This document shows, piece after piece, positions 30,702 through 41,990 of a stretch of 64,000 nucleotides of DNA (positions are counted from its first letter, which is position 1; each line of letters starts with the position of its first letter). Below the pieces are notes generated by a model. It saw only the letters and a list, made by a program, of their open reading frames with translations, had not been told where the DNA came from and made no database searches. Position numbers and translations under genes: made by a program. Origin of the DNA: Adiantum capillus-veneris (taxonomy: Eukaryota > Streptophyta > Polypodiopsida > Polypodiales > Pteridaceae); assembly GCA_014529385.2 (NCBI GenBank), contig CM043957.1, forward strand, positions 71,888,381 to 71,952,380, read 5' to 3'.

Positions 30702-31670
30702 CTCATGGAACGTGCAGGGATTAGGTGGGCCCCAGTTTCAGTGTCAGAGGGGTCGACTACGTCAGGAGCTTCAGCGATGCCTTGTGGGAGGAGAGATTGA
30801 CCTCCTTATACTACAAGAGCATCATCTGTGTGAGAGCCGCATTAGACGTTGTGGTCATCTTTTGTGTGGACGATATGATACTTTTTGGTCAACTGCTTTT
30901 GGACCTAGAGGCATCCAGGGTGGGGTATGTATGACTATTGCAAATTCTTTGCAGCAGGCCATTGTGGGCAGAGAAATTATTGTACCAGGCAGGGCTCAGT
31001 GGACCACTATGCAGGTTCACGGTTACCTTGTGGGCTTCCTGAACATCTATGCGCCCAATGTGGCGAGTGCACGAGTAGAGTTTTGGTCACAGATTGTTGA
31101 GTCTTTGCCGCAGGCAGAGCAGTGGTGCATAGGGGGTGACTTCAACATGTTGGAGGACCCCTCTGACAGGATTGGTGGTAGCCATGCTATTGTGCATGAA
31201 GTTGAGCTGGCAGCTTGGGAGAGGTTTTGTATGACTGAGGGTTTCGGATGTGTGGCAACATTCTAGCTTTGTGAGGCCCCCAGACAGCGTGGCCTTCTCT
31301 CGTTCGGACTGCAGAGTGGGAGGAGTGAATCTATCGTGGATAGATCGCTTCTACACTAGTGACCACTTCTGTGACTTGGGTGGGACAGTTGGCATTCTGG
31401 TAGGGACTTGCTTCTCCGACCATGCACCAGTGATCCTCATAGTGACAGATAGGCAGAGGAGGGGGAGCACGATGCTTCGCATCCCTGAGAGGGTTTTGTT
31501 GGACTCTACACTCAGAGAGCGAGTGGAGGCTCTTTGGACAGAGAGCTTAGACATGCAGGATTCTCCTGCTGAGAGAATGGCCTCAGGACTAGCTCAGCTT
31601 AGTCAATTCTTTCTTCAGGAGTCTTTGGCTCGCCTGTCTGTAGCGAGAGAGGAGGAGCAGGGTCTCTGAC
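30691..31670 (+). pseudogene. LINE ORF2 endonuclease domain
   Basis: Opens MRIVSWNVQGLGGPQFQCQR. Motifs: LLILQEHHLCES, GFLNIYAPNVASARVEFW, QWCIGGDFNMLEDPSDRIGG and, after one frameshift near 31,250, WIDRFYTSDHF and CFSDHAPVILIVT. G-D-F-N and S-D-H are the catalytic signatures of APE-type endonucleases. The frame is then stopped at 31,669. Confidence 0.9.
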
Positions 31671-32985
31671 GGGGCGTTGCTTCCTTGCAGAGGATGCAGG
31701 AGCAGCATCCAGACAGTCCTTGGTTGGAGGAGCAGTTACAGCAAGCTCGTCAGGAGCTTGTTAGCACAAAGGAGAGGCGCCATGAGTTTGTTTTCCATCG
31801 ACAGGCATCTCAGTGGACACAGGTGGGTGACAGAGTGATTGGTGCTTTCTTTGAGGCAGTGGGACCTCAACATATGCATGCCAAGGTCAGTCAATTGAGG
31901 AAGCCCGACGGGTCAGTTGCTTCTGAGCCAAAGGACATGCATGCAGTTGCTACTGACTTTTACCGTGAATTACTGTCTGCAGAGCCTCAGTCAGAGCGTC
32001 AGGATGCATGCAGCGAGCAGGTGTGGGCACAGATCCCTTATCTTGTGACTGAGGAGATGCGTCAGAGGCTTGAGCTGCCACTTCAGCTTGAGGAGTTGCA
32101 CACGGCTCTTAGTGCACTTCCCCGTGGTAGCTGTTCAGGTGAGGATGGCTTGATTCCCAGTTTTTCTTGGAGTACTGGGACTTGCTTGGCCCAGATCTCT
32201 GAAGTGCTTTTCAGTACATTTTGCAGACAAGAGAGATGCCTCACAACATGAGTGAGGACCTGATCTACCTCATTCCCAAGGAGGGTGGCTCCTTGGATGA
32301 GATTCGATAATGGCGCCCCATCACCATGCTCAACTCAGCCTACAAAATTCTTGCCAAGGCTATGAGTTTGAGGATTCGGCCACTTCTAGAGAGCCTTATA
32401 CATGGGACTCAGACAGGTTTTGTCAAGGAGCGTAGTATCCTTGACAACATCTTTACTTTTTGGGAGGCCTCTGCCCTAGCGCCGCTCCGTGTTGAGGATC
32501 TCGTGATTCTTCTTCTCGATTTTGAGAAGGCCTACGACAAAGTTGACTGGGACTTTCTGGAGGGCACCCTACGTAGGATGGGCTTCTCAGATGCTTGGAT
32601 CAAAGGGGTGTCAGCTTTGTACAGACGGGCACACAGTCACGTACTTTTGTCAGGAGGTAGAGGTGATCGTTTCATGCTCACACGTTCGGTCAAACAGGGC
32701 TGCCCTCTTGCCCCCTTCCTCCTTCTGTTCTATGGTGAGGCGATGAGCAAGTTTTTCGTGTCGCAGCAGGTTGGTTTACGGGGCTTAGCACTTCCTATTC
32801 GGGGAGATGAGCTACTGGACGCTGAGTTTGCAGACGACTCAGCCTTGTACTTGGATGGCCAGGAGGCCAACCTTCACAGGTGTGAGCAGGCTCTAGAGAC
32901 CTTTTGTTGTGCATATGGCGTACTGATCAACTGGAGAAAGACAGTGGCTTTCTCGGTTGGTAGTGCTCCTATTGCAGCGTACTAA
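31671..32985 (+). pseudogene. LINE ORF2 reverse transcriptase
   Basis: After a linker (QWTQVGDRVIGAFFEAVGPQ; VATDFYRELLSAEP), the RT blocks are IYLIPKEGGSLDEIR, stop, WRPITMLNSAYKILAKAMSL, GTQTGFVKERSILDNIF, LLDFEKAYDKVDWDFLEGTL, SVKQGCPLAPFLLLFYGEAM and the catalytic AEFADDSALYLDG. Stops at 32,249 and 32,308 and a truncation at 32,985 after NWRKTVAFSVGSAPIAAY inactivate it. The C-terminal zinc region is missing. Confidence 0.9.
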
Positions 32986-32999
32986 AATGCCGCAACACA

Positions 33000-34410
33000 T
33001 CTGACCCAAGTCTCAGAGAAACCCATCCTCAACATGGTGCGGCCTCCCAAAAAGTGATGTTGTCGTCAAGGATGCTACACTCCTTGACAAACCGAGTGTA
33101 TGTATCATGTATCAAATCCCCAAGGAAAAGCTGAACCCTCAAACTCCAAGCCTTCACTAGATTTTTGTAGTTGAGAGTTTAGGATCGTGATAGGCTTCAA
33201 CTGCCCAATGTCAGTTAAAGAGCCACCCTCCTTTAATTGGGATAAATCAAACCCTTTGATAGACTCTGAAGCATCAAACCCGTGCCCACCCACTACATTA
33301 ACCAGGATAAGCACCTCCCAATAACTCAAGAAGCAGCCAGGGGTCAAGCCATCCTCGTCAAGGCAGCTCAACAGCGCTCAATGCATCCAATAACTCAGAT
33401 ATAAAGAGAGATTTCTCTAGTCTCATGCATGGTGACAGTAAACTGTTGTCAAACATGAGCCGAGATCTCTGCTCTGCAAAGTATCCATGCTCGCTGTAGG
33501 TTCCTCTGTGGACAAGAGCTCGCTGTAAAATTCTGTAGCAATCCCTTTGATCTCTCGTGGCTCCTAAGCTGATGAACCTCTGCAGCTTGCGAACCCCAGC
33601 GTGAGAGTGCCGATGACGAGTGATCTCAAAAAAATAGCATGTGAACCTTCGTCCATTGAGATGCCCACCTATAGAGGCGAAGTCATGCCTCCTCTCCTCA
33701 AGCTCCCTGATCTCCTACCTAGTCTGATCAAGTCAGTCTCAATCCACTGTCCAGGCATTTTCTAGCTACCACTCCTGCATCCTTTGAAGGGAGACCAAGC
33801 CCCTCCTCAATCGACACTCTCTCTATAACCTCCATCAACCGGGCATGGATAAACTCATGAAAGGATCTACTCAGCTCCAAGAGCGCACTCTCAGATCCAA
33901 AGTGCTGGCTCGCCTCCCTCTCTCCCTCCTCCAGGACCAGAATCAACAGCACATGGTCCAAGGAGGAGGAGCCGGCGGGCCCCAGCCCAAACAGCCGTAC
34001 AGCTTCCTCTAGCCCTCAGAAAGCCATCGAGATAAAGCCGATCAATATGCAAGAGGTTGGCACCTCTCAGGTGCCTATTAGAGCAAAAGATATCCAAGCT
34101 CCCCTGCTGCCACATAAAGGCCTCATGCGTCCATATATCAAACGACCCCGGAGTCATACATAGTCTCTCCCATGCTGTAAGCTTACTACTTGAGACCGCA
34201 GTGTGGCTGCCCTCAAAGCATGTTGAAGGCCCAAAACACCACTGCTCCCCAGCTGGTAAGGTAGAAGCTATGATAACCCAAAACTCTGCCCAAGTACTCA
34301 CATGATTGGGAGCAGAGATATTCAAGAAGCTAATCAACTCACCCTGAAAGCACAGAAGAGTAAGCCACTGAGCCTTAACAACACAAAAGTCCTTCCAGCT
34401 TTGCAAAGAA
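33000..34410 (-). pseudogene. Second LINE copy, inverted, truncated at both ends
   Basis: From right to left: endonuclease part (SFLNISAPNHVSTWAEFWVI, ANLLHIDRLYLDGFL), then RT part (QLKEGGSLTDIGQLKPITIL, NSQLQK; FVKECSILDDNITFWEAA near 33,040-33,110). It is the same family as the plus copy; the two RT ends meet at about 32,990-33,000. It begins inside the endonuclease (5' truncation) and ends in RT palm, so it cannot be a standard 3'-complete insertion. Confidence 0.8.
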
Positions 34411-35038
34411 AATAACTACAGGAAAGAAATCTACAAACGTTGCGAACCAGGTATTAATCAAAGCAGCCACAATGCTCTCTCTAAAAACTAAACACACGAA
34501 AGCTTGACAAGCGATGTAAAAAAACACAAGCCACCCTCAAGTAGGATCTGGATGTTGAAAGCCATAAACCATGTCAAATAAATCACAAAACACGGGTATC
34601 AGCATCACGCAGCCTGCAGGAGGCTATATAGGGTTTAGCCGCCAGGAACACAAATCCACTGAAATTAACGCATAACAGTTTGCCCCTAAATTCTGTTGGC
34701 AAGGACAGTTGCACCACAATTTGTCCCAAGAGGTTTACCTTGCGCTTGAAGAGAAGCCCCTATGAGTTTAAAACAAAGAAAGGAAGGGGAAAAGACTTCA
34801 AAAGCATCTTCAGCCTTAATTTCTGTGCCTCTGCCAACTACAAGACAGGAGTTTAAATATACGCTGCTACAAACGCACAAAATAGGATATAAGATATATT
34901 TCAAACGTAGGCCACCAGAAAAACACCAACCACATGTCCCCTACTCAGAACACATAATACTAAAAAACACATGTGGTACACACCCAAAATCTTCATGCAC
35001 ACAAGCAATGAATACAGCTTTTGCGAAATGAAGCTTAC
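34411..35038. other. pTAC14 intron 4, non-repetitive part
   Basis: AT-rich sequence between the LINE and exon 4. No coding frame, RNA gene or repeat recognised. Confidence 0.6.
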
Positions 35039-35164
35039 CTCAGCATCAGTGGAGTTGATAATATCAAAAATGGGATGGCCCCAAGGAACAAAATCAGGAT
35101 GAAATATCCATGGAGGATCTTTACTGATGGAGATCATTAGCTCAAGAGGTATCTCCATGATAAT
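35039..35164 (-). CDS. PTAC14: pTAC14 exon 4
   Basis: It encodes IIMEIPLELMISISKDPPWI, FHPDFVPWGHPIFDIINSTD, AE (42 codons). Family comparison: I-M-E-I-P-L-E-L-M ... P-W-x-F ... P-x-G-H-P-I-F-D-I-I-N-S-T. Acceptor GGTCACAG, donor GAG/GTAAGC, both good. It sits alone between 11.3 kb and 18.5 kb introns. Confidence 0.92.
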
Positions 35165-36315
35165 CTGTGACCAGAGGAGAAAACAACTGAGAAAAAACCC
35201 TTCTCACTACATAATAAGTCACTTTAACTTCTCTCACTCTAGCCAAATTTTGTAGTAGGTGAAAAGGTTCTTAAATTACTTATATATAGGTGAGGAGGTC
35301 TTAAAAGTGCTTGAAGCTTTATAATGTCCTACATCAAAGAAAAAACTCAAACTCGTTCTACAATTTTTAAACCTTAGGACTAACAACAACTACCTCAGTT
35401 TCAAAGCATGTTTCCCCATAATTGACTAAGATTGGCACAATTTATCGCCAGCTTTCAAAGACATGTTACACTGATAACTATCATTCATTCCAACGAAGCA
35501 TTTACCTTATAATGGGCATCAGAATTAATCACCATTTTTCATCATACAAGCTCTACAACCACAACAAACGTCTAGTCAAAGCCTGCAAACATTGCACCTC
35601 AAACAAAACCTGGACAAGAATCTGATCCTGCAAACAGTGTGGTAGTCCTGCTGCTTGCCTGAACAACTCGGACCACCCCCTTCCACCCCACCCCCTACCT
35701 CAGCTGCTTAACACGTTGCCCATCTGCCTGCTTCACCGGTCCATCCACCACGAAGGTGCCTGTAGCTGCTCAGCTGGCCGCCTCAAAAACCATATCACCA
35801 CCGGCATCACCTAGGTCGTCCCCTGTCAGCCCTCGCAACAACTTTTACATCTGCAGCCCTTCCTCTGCCCTATGCTCCTGCCAGAGTTTTTAAATGTGTG
35901 AAAAAGCTGAGCAATGCATCACATTTTTGACAAAAATAACACCCAGCTTCTGCATGCGTCTCCTTATATCCATTATGGGCTGCTTGGAGCAGAGGGCACC
36001 GCGTGAGAGCAGAGGAGGGAGGAGGCTGAGGCAAACCCAGAGACGGAGGCAGTTGAACCGCAGGCATTGATGGGCACCATGAGTAGGAGGGAGAGACAAC
36101 GAATAGTCTCAAGTGAGGGTAATGGACAGGGGGTTCTCAAGCACACTTAGGGTTGTTCAGCACATTTGGTCACATACTCCCCCATTTATATTGTAGGGTC
36201 ATATTTTTAGGTCATTGGGCTATATTGAGGATTATTGACCGACCAGCCCCTATTCTCCTATATATAGGAGGGGGCACCCTCATTGTATTGTCTCACACCA
36301 TGTAGCCATCTGGAG
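35165..36315. other. pTAC14 intron 3, left end
   Basis: Mostly unique AT-rich sequence. Near 36,262 CTCCTATATATAGGAG is a 16-bp perfect palindrome around a TATA box, followed by a CTCATTGTATTG stretch; this may be a retroelement promoter. Nothing coding was recognised. Confidence 0.5.
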
Positions 36316-37310
36316 TTATTGGGTTGCCAGCCTTTCCACCATCTGTCTCCTGTCATGTCTCTTCTCTCTCTCTCTCGTGCCATTGTCTCTCTCTCTCTCA
36401 CCTTCCGCTGCACACTCTGACAAGTACTTCCCAATCTTCAGATTCAAATGGCCTTGCACTGGAGTGGAATTCGTAGTCAACCCTTTAAAGGCTGATCCTG
36501 AACTGATTGGAGTGCCCAATCTCTCAAGAGTAAGTCCAAGAGATTTTGAGGTATCCAGTGAAATGAAATTGTCTGTGGAGCTTGGATCAAACAAGATCAA
36601 TACTCTCTGCCCATTCAAGTTGCCCCACCCTTTGAGTAGATGCCTTTTTCCTTTCTCCTTCCTGGTGTTGGCTTGTACATTGGGTGCTAAATTTGATGCA
36701 AGAGGAGGAGAATCTTTCTTAAGTTGTGGACAATCTAGTTTCTTGTGGCCTTTCTCGCCACAATAGAACATTTTCCCTCTTTTATGTACACCTTCAGCTG
36801 AGAGGGAGTGAGGAATTTAGTTTTCTTTGCTCCCTCTGGCTTCTTTTTGGGCCTATGGGCTCATCGGAAGGCTGCTTTCATGTCGATATTTCTGCTTCAG
36901 TGGTGAGAACCTTCTGTTGTGTTTGAAAGGTACTATAACTCCTACTTGCAAGGAGTTCCTTTCGAATGCAAGTTACCGGCTATCAGGGCGGACTACATCA
37001 TAAGTTGAAGAGTGTTTCGCAGGTAGAGCTTCATACTTTTCTGAAGTACTAGCTAGAGTCTAGCTTCAAACTTGTACACCTTCTCTTCATAAAATTTTCA
37101 TAAAGGAAGTAACTATAAGGAGGACCTCCCAGAATTTGTCGACGTAGCCGGACACAATTCCATTCTCTCTTTGGAAGAGCCAATCCCGTTCTTTCTTCAC
37201 GTCATCGGTAAAGTCAGGGGGAAGGAACTGAGCATAGAACTCCTTTTTGAACTCCTTGTTGGGGTAAATGCCCAGATATCACCTCCGGACCATTTCCACC
37301 GCGTAGCTCT
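36316..37310 (-). pseudogene. Gypsy Gag-protease fragment (different family)
   Basis: From right to left: capsid block EFKKEFYAQFLPPDFTDDVK near 37,200-37,260 with GYVDKF, then a zinc knuckle CGEKGHKKLDC near 36,735-36,770, then a protease core VLILFDPSSTDNFISLDTSK. The active-site loop D-P-S-S differs from the usual D-P-G-S, a G to S change. The left end breaks off in a CT-rich stretch. Confidence 0.78.
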
Positions 37311-37337
37311 ACTCGAGAGCTTCGCAGATATATTTTC

Positions 37338-37624
37338 TGTATATTTTTAGCCCACCGTTTTAGGCCTGTATAGGCATTATACTTCATTTATTGGCCTTTG
37401 AGCCACTTGGACTATTTTTAAAGGTTTCACATTGTCCAAGTGGCCAAACGGCTCATTTTAATAAAAGAATCCCAAAAACCTCATCGCTTGAGTTTTTGGA
37501 CTTTCTAAAAACTTACGTAACCTCTTTTCCTGCAACCAACGCTTCCTTGTTCTCTTTCTCTCTGCACGCACACGTGCCGCCACCCAAACTCACCCAAACC
37601 TAGGTTCGCGAACATCCTCTTTCA
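37338..37624 (+). repeat. Probable copia 5' LTR
   Basis: The segment before a PBS starts around TGTATATTTTTAGCCC and ends CCTCTTTCA. The right end is set by the PBS; the left end is approximate because no partner LTR is visible. Confidence 0.5.
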
Positions 37625-37627
37625 ATT

Positions 37628-37639
37628 GGTATCAGAGCT
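37628..37639 (+). promoter_or_regulatory. PBS of copia element
   Basis: TGGTATCAGAGC three bases after the LTR end, exact tRNA-iMet type. Confidence 0.85.
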
Positions 37640-38146
37640 TCGTTCAAATTCCTCGCGAGAAATTCGTCACGAGCAGCTGAGTATTTTAACCTTGCACCCT
37701 CGAGAAGCTTTCTCTCCCATTTTAGGAAGTTTTCATCGCGAGAAGTCTCTTCGGCAGGGAAATTTGTGAACAAACAAGTGTTTTTTGTCCATTTTAATTT
37801 CAGCATTTACATATCAATTTCAGCGGTGAAAATTGGGCGTTTTGATGTACATAGGTGACCCATGTATCAATTTGTGGTTTGCACCTTGAATTGTGAAAAC
37901 CCCCAAATTTTTGGGCAAAAATTCGACAATTCAGCGTACTGTAATTTTTTGCAAAAATTTCAGAAATTATTAAATTTTTGAAATATTTCAAAATTTTACA
38001 AAATTCGAAGGGGAGCTTCTAGAAGTGTTGAATTACCTCTATGGCACTTGATTTTGCAAAAATCATTGAAATTCAGCAAATTACTAATTTCTGAAATTTT
38101 TTACAAAAAAATCAATTTTCTATTCTTGGTGCACAAAAGTGATAAT

Positions 38147-38626
38147 ATGGCCTCCTCCTCTTCATATGTGAAAAATCTCTTCAAAATTAAGAGATTCGAA
38201 AGCACAGAATTCGACTTGTTAAAAGAGAAAATGCAAGGCATTCTTTTCTTAAAAGATTGCGATGGTGCACTGCAAGATGCAAAACCTGCAACTATGACAC
38301 ATGAGGCATGACTTAATTCAAACAAAAAGGCTATTGTGTATGTAAAAATGGCTGTTGCGGATGAAATTTTGGTAGACCTTAAGGGTCGTACCATTGTCTA
38401 TGCTGTGTGGGAAAAGCTCAAGGCCACTTATGAAAACAGGACGTCGGTGAACTACGTACATTTGATGCATAAATTGATGCATATGCAATTGGATACTGCA
38501 AAGTCTGCAATTGAGCACATTGGTGCTTTTATGGGTGTTCTTTCCCAATTGCACGACTTTGGTTTGCCCGCTTTTGGTGATAAGTTAAAGACCATTTTTT
38601 TGCTCATGACCTTGCTTAATTATTGA
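38147..38626 (+). pseudogene. Copia Gag N-terminal region
   Basis: Reads MASSSSYVKNLFKIKRFEST, EFDLLKEKMQGILFLKDCDG, stop after THEA, then VWEKLKATYENRTSVNYVHL, MHKLMHMQLDTAKSAIEHIG and FGDKLKTIFLLMTLLNY. This is the usual copia Gag (UBN2-type) pattern of W-x-x-L-x-x-x-Y and L-H-x-x-x-M. It ends at a stop and the rest of the element is absent. Confidence 0.82.
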
Positions 38627-38639
38627 GAAGTGACTTTAG

Positions 38640-38929
38640 CATGACATTTATAAAAAATAGGTAGGGCAAACGACAAAACCTATGAACGAGTCACTCGGCC
38701 TTCAATTTTAGGACATCAGAAAAGGTAACCACAGGGGCATCCAACGCCCAAAGCACTTCAATAGCCTCATCACCTTCACTTCAAGACCTTCACCTTCAAC
38801 GTTTTCAGTCAGCATCCATCAACGTTTTCTCCATCAGCATTCGGCCCTTGCACATCAGATTCAGCCCTAGCGTTTTTGCATCAGCATCAATAGCTAAGAA
38901 TCCCAGTTGTACTTGTAGAGACTTGTACA
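38640..38929. other. Junction region with CATCACCTTCA-type repeats
   Basis: Degenerate repeats of TCACCTTCA and CAACGTTTTC between copia gag and the LINE RT. No gene. Confidence 0.5.
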
Positions 38930-40450
38930 TTAGTTCACTCCACTATCGGGGTGAAGCAGGGCTGCCGCTCTCTCCTACTCTATTTGATATGTATGTGGAT
39001 GAGGTTTACGACTATATTGAGAGAGAGGGTGATAGAGGTGCACAGTTGGCACGGACATGGATTCCACTATTGTTATATGTTGATGATATTGTGTTGATCT
39101 CCGACTCTCCGAAGGGGATGCAACGTTACTTGGATGCTTTGCATAGGTTTGCTCACGACAGTGGTCTGTCTGTCAACCTTGGTAAAACCAAGGTTATGGT
39201 ATTTAACACCGCAGCACAATGGACCAAGAGATCAGTACCCACATTCACATACCGCCATGAGACGATGGAGTATACAGATGCTTACACCTACCCTAGGATG
39301 GTCTTTAGTGGACCAGCATTTTCATTGAGGAGGGCAGCAGACACTAGACTGACTAGAGCACATGCAGCATTGGGTGGATTGGAGAGGATGTGTTCACAGA
39401 TCAGTTTCAAGAGCCTCGAACGAAGCTCTGGCGTTTTGACACTTTGGTGGCTTCTGCATTGCTCTATGGAGTTCAGATATGGGGGCCTTCATTGGACCAT
39501 CACGGGAGGTCGGGTCGCATTGATGGATGGGGAGACATGGAGAAGCCTCTAGTCTCTATGATCTCGCGCCTTATTAAAGCCAAGGCTTCAGTACCACATG
39601 ACATTATTCGAGCAGAGCTAGCTGCCCTCCCACTAGTCGTTGAGGCGCTTACCAGATGTCTCCTTTTACACCACTTGTGGGACCTCCCCAGGGCCCAGAG
39701 ACTGATATGCCCGCCTAGCACTTGAGTCCTCTCGACATTTAGCTTTGCAGGGAGACACACCATGTTGGTATGGGGAGATGACATCATGGTTTCACGTACA
39801 TGGGTTCAGCATGGACAGATTGCCCCGTACCAGTACTCATTGGATGCACCCTCTCTGACTCTTACATAGTCCGAATCACCAAGCTCATCCGCCAAGACCT
39901 GATGCAACTAGATACTAAGAGGACTTGGATACAATTGGCTCAGGAATTGGGTACGAATATGGCTTTCTATAGAGAGCATCTTCTTCAGCTTGCTAAGAAT
40001 GGTTTTGTGACGAGGCCCAGATACACGGACATCCATTTATCTCATGGGCTACGATGTGCTATTGGCCAGATGCGCACATCTTCACACCAGCTTCGGATCG
40101 AGACTAGTAGATACAGCGGAGTACCAGCAGAGGCCAGGACATGTGCCCTATGTCACATGGAGCCTGAGATAGAGTTGCAATACACATGCCACTACCCAAT
40201 GTACAATGAGATACGAGGCCGCTTTCATTGCCTGTTCAGAGAGGGCTTTGGACCACTCTCTAGAGTCATGGGGTGTGAGGACCAGAGATGTCTAGGTCTG
40301 TTTTTGCTCCAACTGCGCAGACACAGAGAGAGCCTCATGAGAGGAGAGGCTAGCCAGTCTCAGAGACGGATCACAAACTTCTTTAGAGTGGACACTGGGC
40401 AGCCAGACGTGCACCTACCACAGCAAAGCTCACATTCTCCTCACACCAAA
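38930..40450 (+). pseudogene. LINE of a second family: RT 3' half and C-terminal zinc region
   Basis: RT begins at GVKQGC then, after loss of one base, PLSPTLFDMYVDEVYDYIER; the catalytic motif is YVDD (LLLYVDDIVLISDSPKGMQR), with GLSVNLGKTKVMVFN behind it. Downstream blocks are LLYGVQIWGPSLDHHGRSGR, SMISRLIKAKASVPHDII and the Cys-rich ARTCALCHMEPEIELQYTC. Frameshifts occur near 39,400 and 39,740. The element continues past the nested gypsy at 47,881. It is 5' truncated. The family is different from the 28,960 LINE. Confidence 0.85.
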
Positions 40451-41183
40451 TGTAAGGTGCAACGGAAGTGAATGTTGAACTTTGCTCAAGATGAGTGTTG
40501 CAAACTGTGCTCAAGGTTCCTTTTTTTACTTACGGAAGGGAGAGTCTTCCGTTCCTTTAATGAGAGAGTGCAAGTGATCACAAACAAAGTGGATAAACAC
40601 TGTGAATGAAGGTGCTGAGACTGAGAGATAGAGAGAGAAGAGTACGACACCAGACAAGTTGTCAAACCCTCCTCCAAGGGCCCCTCTCTCGATGGCGAGA
40701 GAGGTCTATGCTATTGATTGCACAAATCGGGTACAAGATACTCATGCAAGTCGTGAGGCTATGATCCAATGTGGATCTAAGTTTGGAGACGACGGCGACT
40801 ACGGGAGCGGCGGCCACATACGGCTGAACTGCTATCTACTGGCTATTGCTTAAACTGCTGAAAACGCTGATTGCTTGTTGTCCAAAACGCTGATTTGATG
40901 TTGTCAAAAACGCTGGTTTGGCTGGTTGAAAAACGCAGAGTTTCTGGCCTGAATCGCTGGTTTTTGCTGGCTGAAAAACGCTGGATTGCTGGTCCTTAAA
41001 ACGCTGAATTGCTTGCTGAAAAACGCTGGTACAGTGGCTGCAAAACGCAGATCTGCTGGCTTCAAAACGCTGATCTGCTGTCCTTGGAAACGCTGGAGTG
41101 CTGCCTTTACAACCGCTGGTTAAGGGCTGCTGAAAACGCTGGCTTTAATCTGTTGGAAAAACGCCACGCCGTTAGGGTTCTTG

Positions 41184-41224
<41 letters not shown>

Positions 41225-41604
41225 TCTGCCGCAAGTTGCTTGCCTATGCACTTCTTACTCTCCTGCCAGATTTCACTAGCGCTAGGTTTTCTTTTATATT
41301 GCCTTGGCTCATTTGCCCTACCCAATTCCCAACAAAAGTCACTTAAAAATAATAAGTAAAAAATGGCTAAAATAGGGAAAATAGCTTTAATGCACTCGAA
41401 AATGCTCCTGGTGGATTCTGATGGTAATGCTGATGATCATGCTATGTGCAACCAGAGGATATGCATCTACTCTAAGTGCCTGGGCATGCACGATCTGCGA
41501 ACAGACTCACAAAAGTACCAGAACACTTCCTAAGCTAGGCTCACTGAACCCTTGTCATGAAGTAGCTTGTCCACATGCACATAGGGTTAGATGTGCACGT
41601 GACA
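40451..41604 (-). repeat. 3' LTR of chromovirus (1,154 bp)
   Basis: Plus-strand ends TGTAAGGTGCAACGG and GTGCACGTGACA. Contains a series of about ten AAAACGCTG-type units (40,850-41,160) and a (GA)n tract at about 41,187-41,222. Confidence 0.93.
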
Positions 41605-41617
41605 TCCCCTCCTTTTT
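41605..41617 (-). promoter_or_regulatory. PPT of chromovirus
   Basis: Minus strand AAAAAGGAGGGGA directly adjoins the 3' LTR start TGTCACGTGC. No GTAATC-type hairpin next to it. Confidence 0.85.
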
Positions 41618-41990
41618 AAAGTGAGGTACTGGTATCGAGCTGCATGGCTTCCTTGTAGTCTACCAACAACTCTGGATAATCTTTTAAAAACTCTTTGTTG
41701 ACCCACACTGCTTCGTGGGTTCCGCGATCTTTGAACTTCAAAAAATATTGTCTCACTTGCTTCTTTGAACCATGTCGAAACCGATGCAACAACACTTCCT
41801 CCGGCTCCACAACTTCTGCTTCATCGATGATCTCGGGCTCTTCTTCTTCCGAAATGTCCTTTGGAGGTGTTCCCTGAAACACTTTCAACCAAGAAACATG
41901 GAAAACGTTGTGCATTGACCATGAGTTAGGCAATTGCAATTTCATTGAAACCTCGTTTATCTTTTTAATGACAGGAAATGGACCATACAT
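41616..41990 (-). pseudogene. Chromodomain and integrase tail
   Basis: Reads MYGPFPVIKKINEVSMKLQL, HNVFHVSWLKVFQG, then RQYFLKFKDRGTHEAVWVNK and EFLKDYPELLVDY. F-L-K-F-K ... A-V-W-V ... F-L is the chromodomain core of plant chromoviruses. It is an open stretch of 124 codons ending at a natural stop. Confidence 0.87.

Larger units (their letters stand above)
28960..32985 (+). mobile_element. LINE with 5' inversion (twin-priming structure)
   Basis: The plus-strand element carries ORF1 and ORF2 (endonuclease, RT) and is the same family as the copy at 1-2,826. Its first ~80 bp (about 28,970-29,050) are inverted: on the minus strand they encode SFICKILGSRPSRGELRDLF, which in the other copy lies directly upstream of the KILDVQRLGHG segment that continues here on the plus strand from about 29,055. 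This is the structure produced by twin priming during LINE insertion. The 3' end is truncated in RT and abuts an inverted LINE at 33,000. Confidence 0.8.

Noticed and set aside
38147-38626. Intact small host gene
   Set aside because: It follows an LTR-PBS pair and carries copia Gag signatures plus an internal stop.
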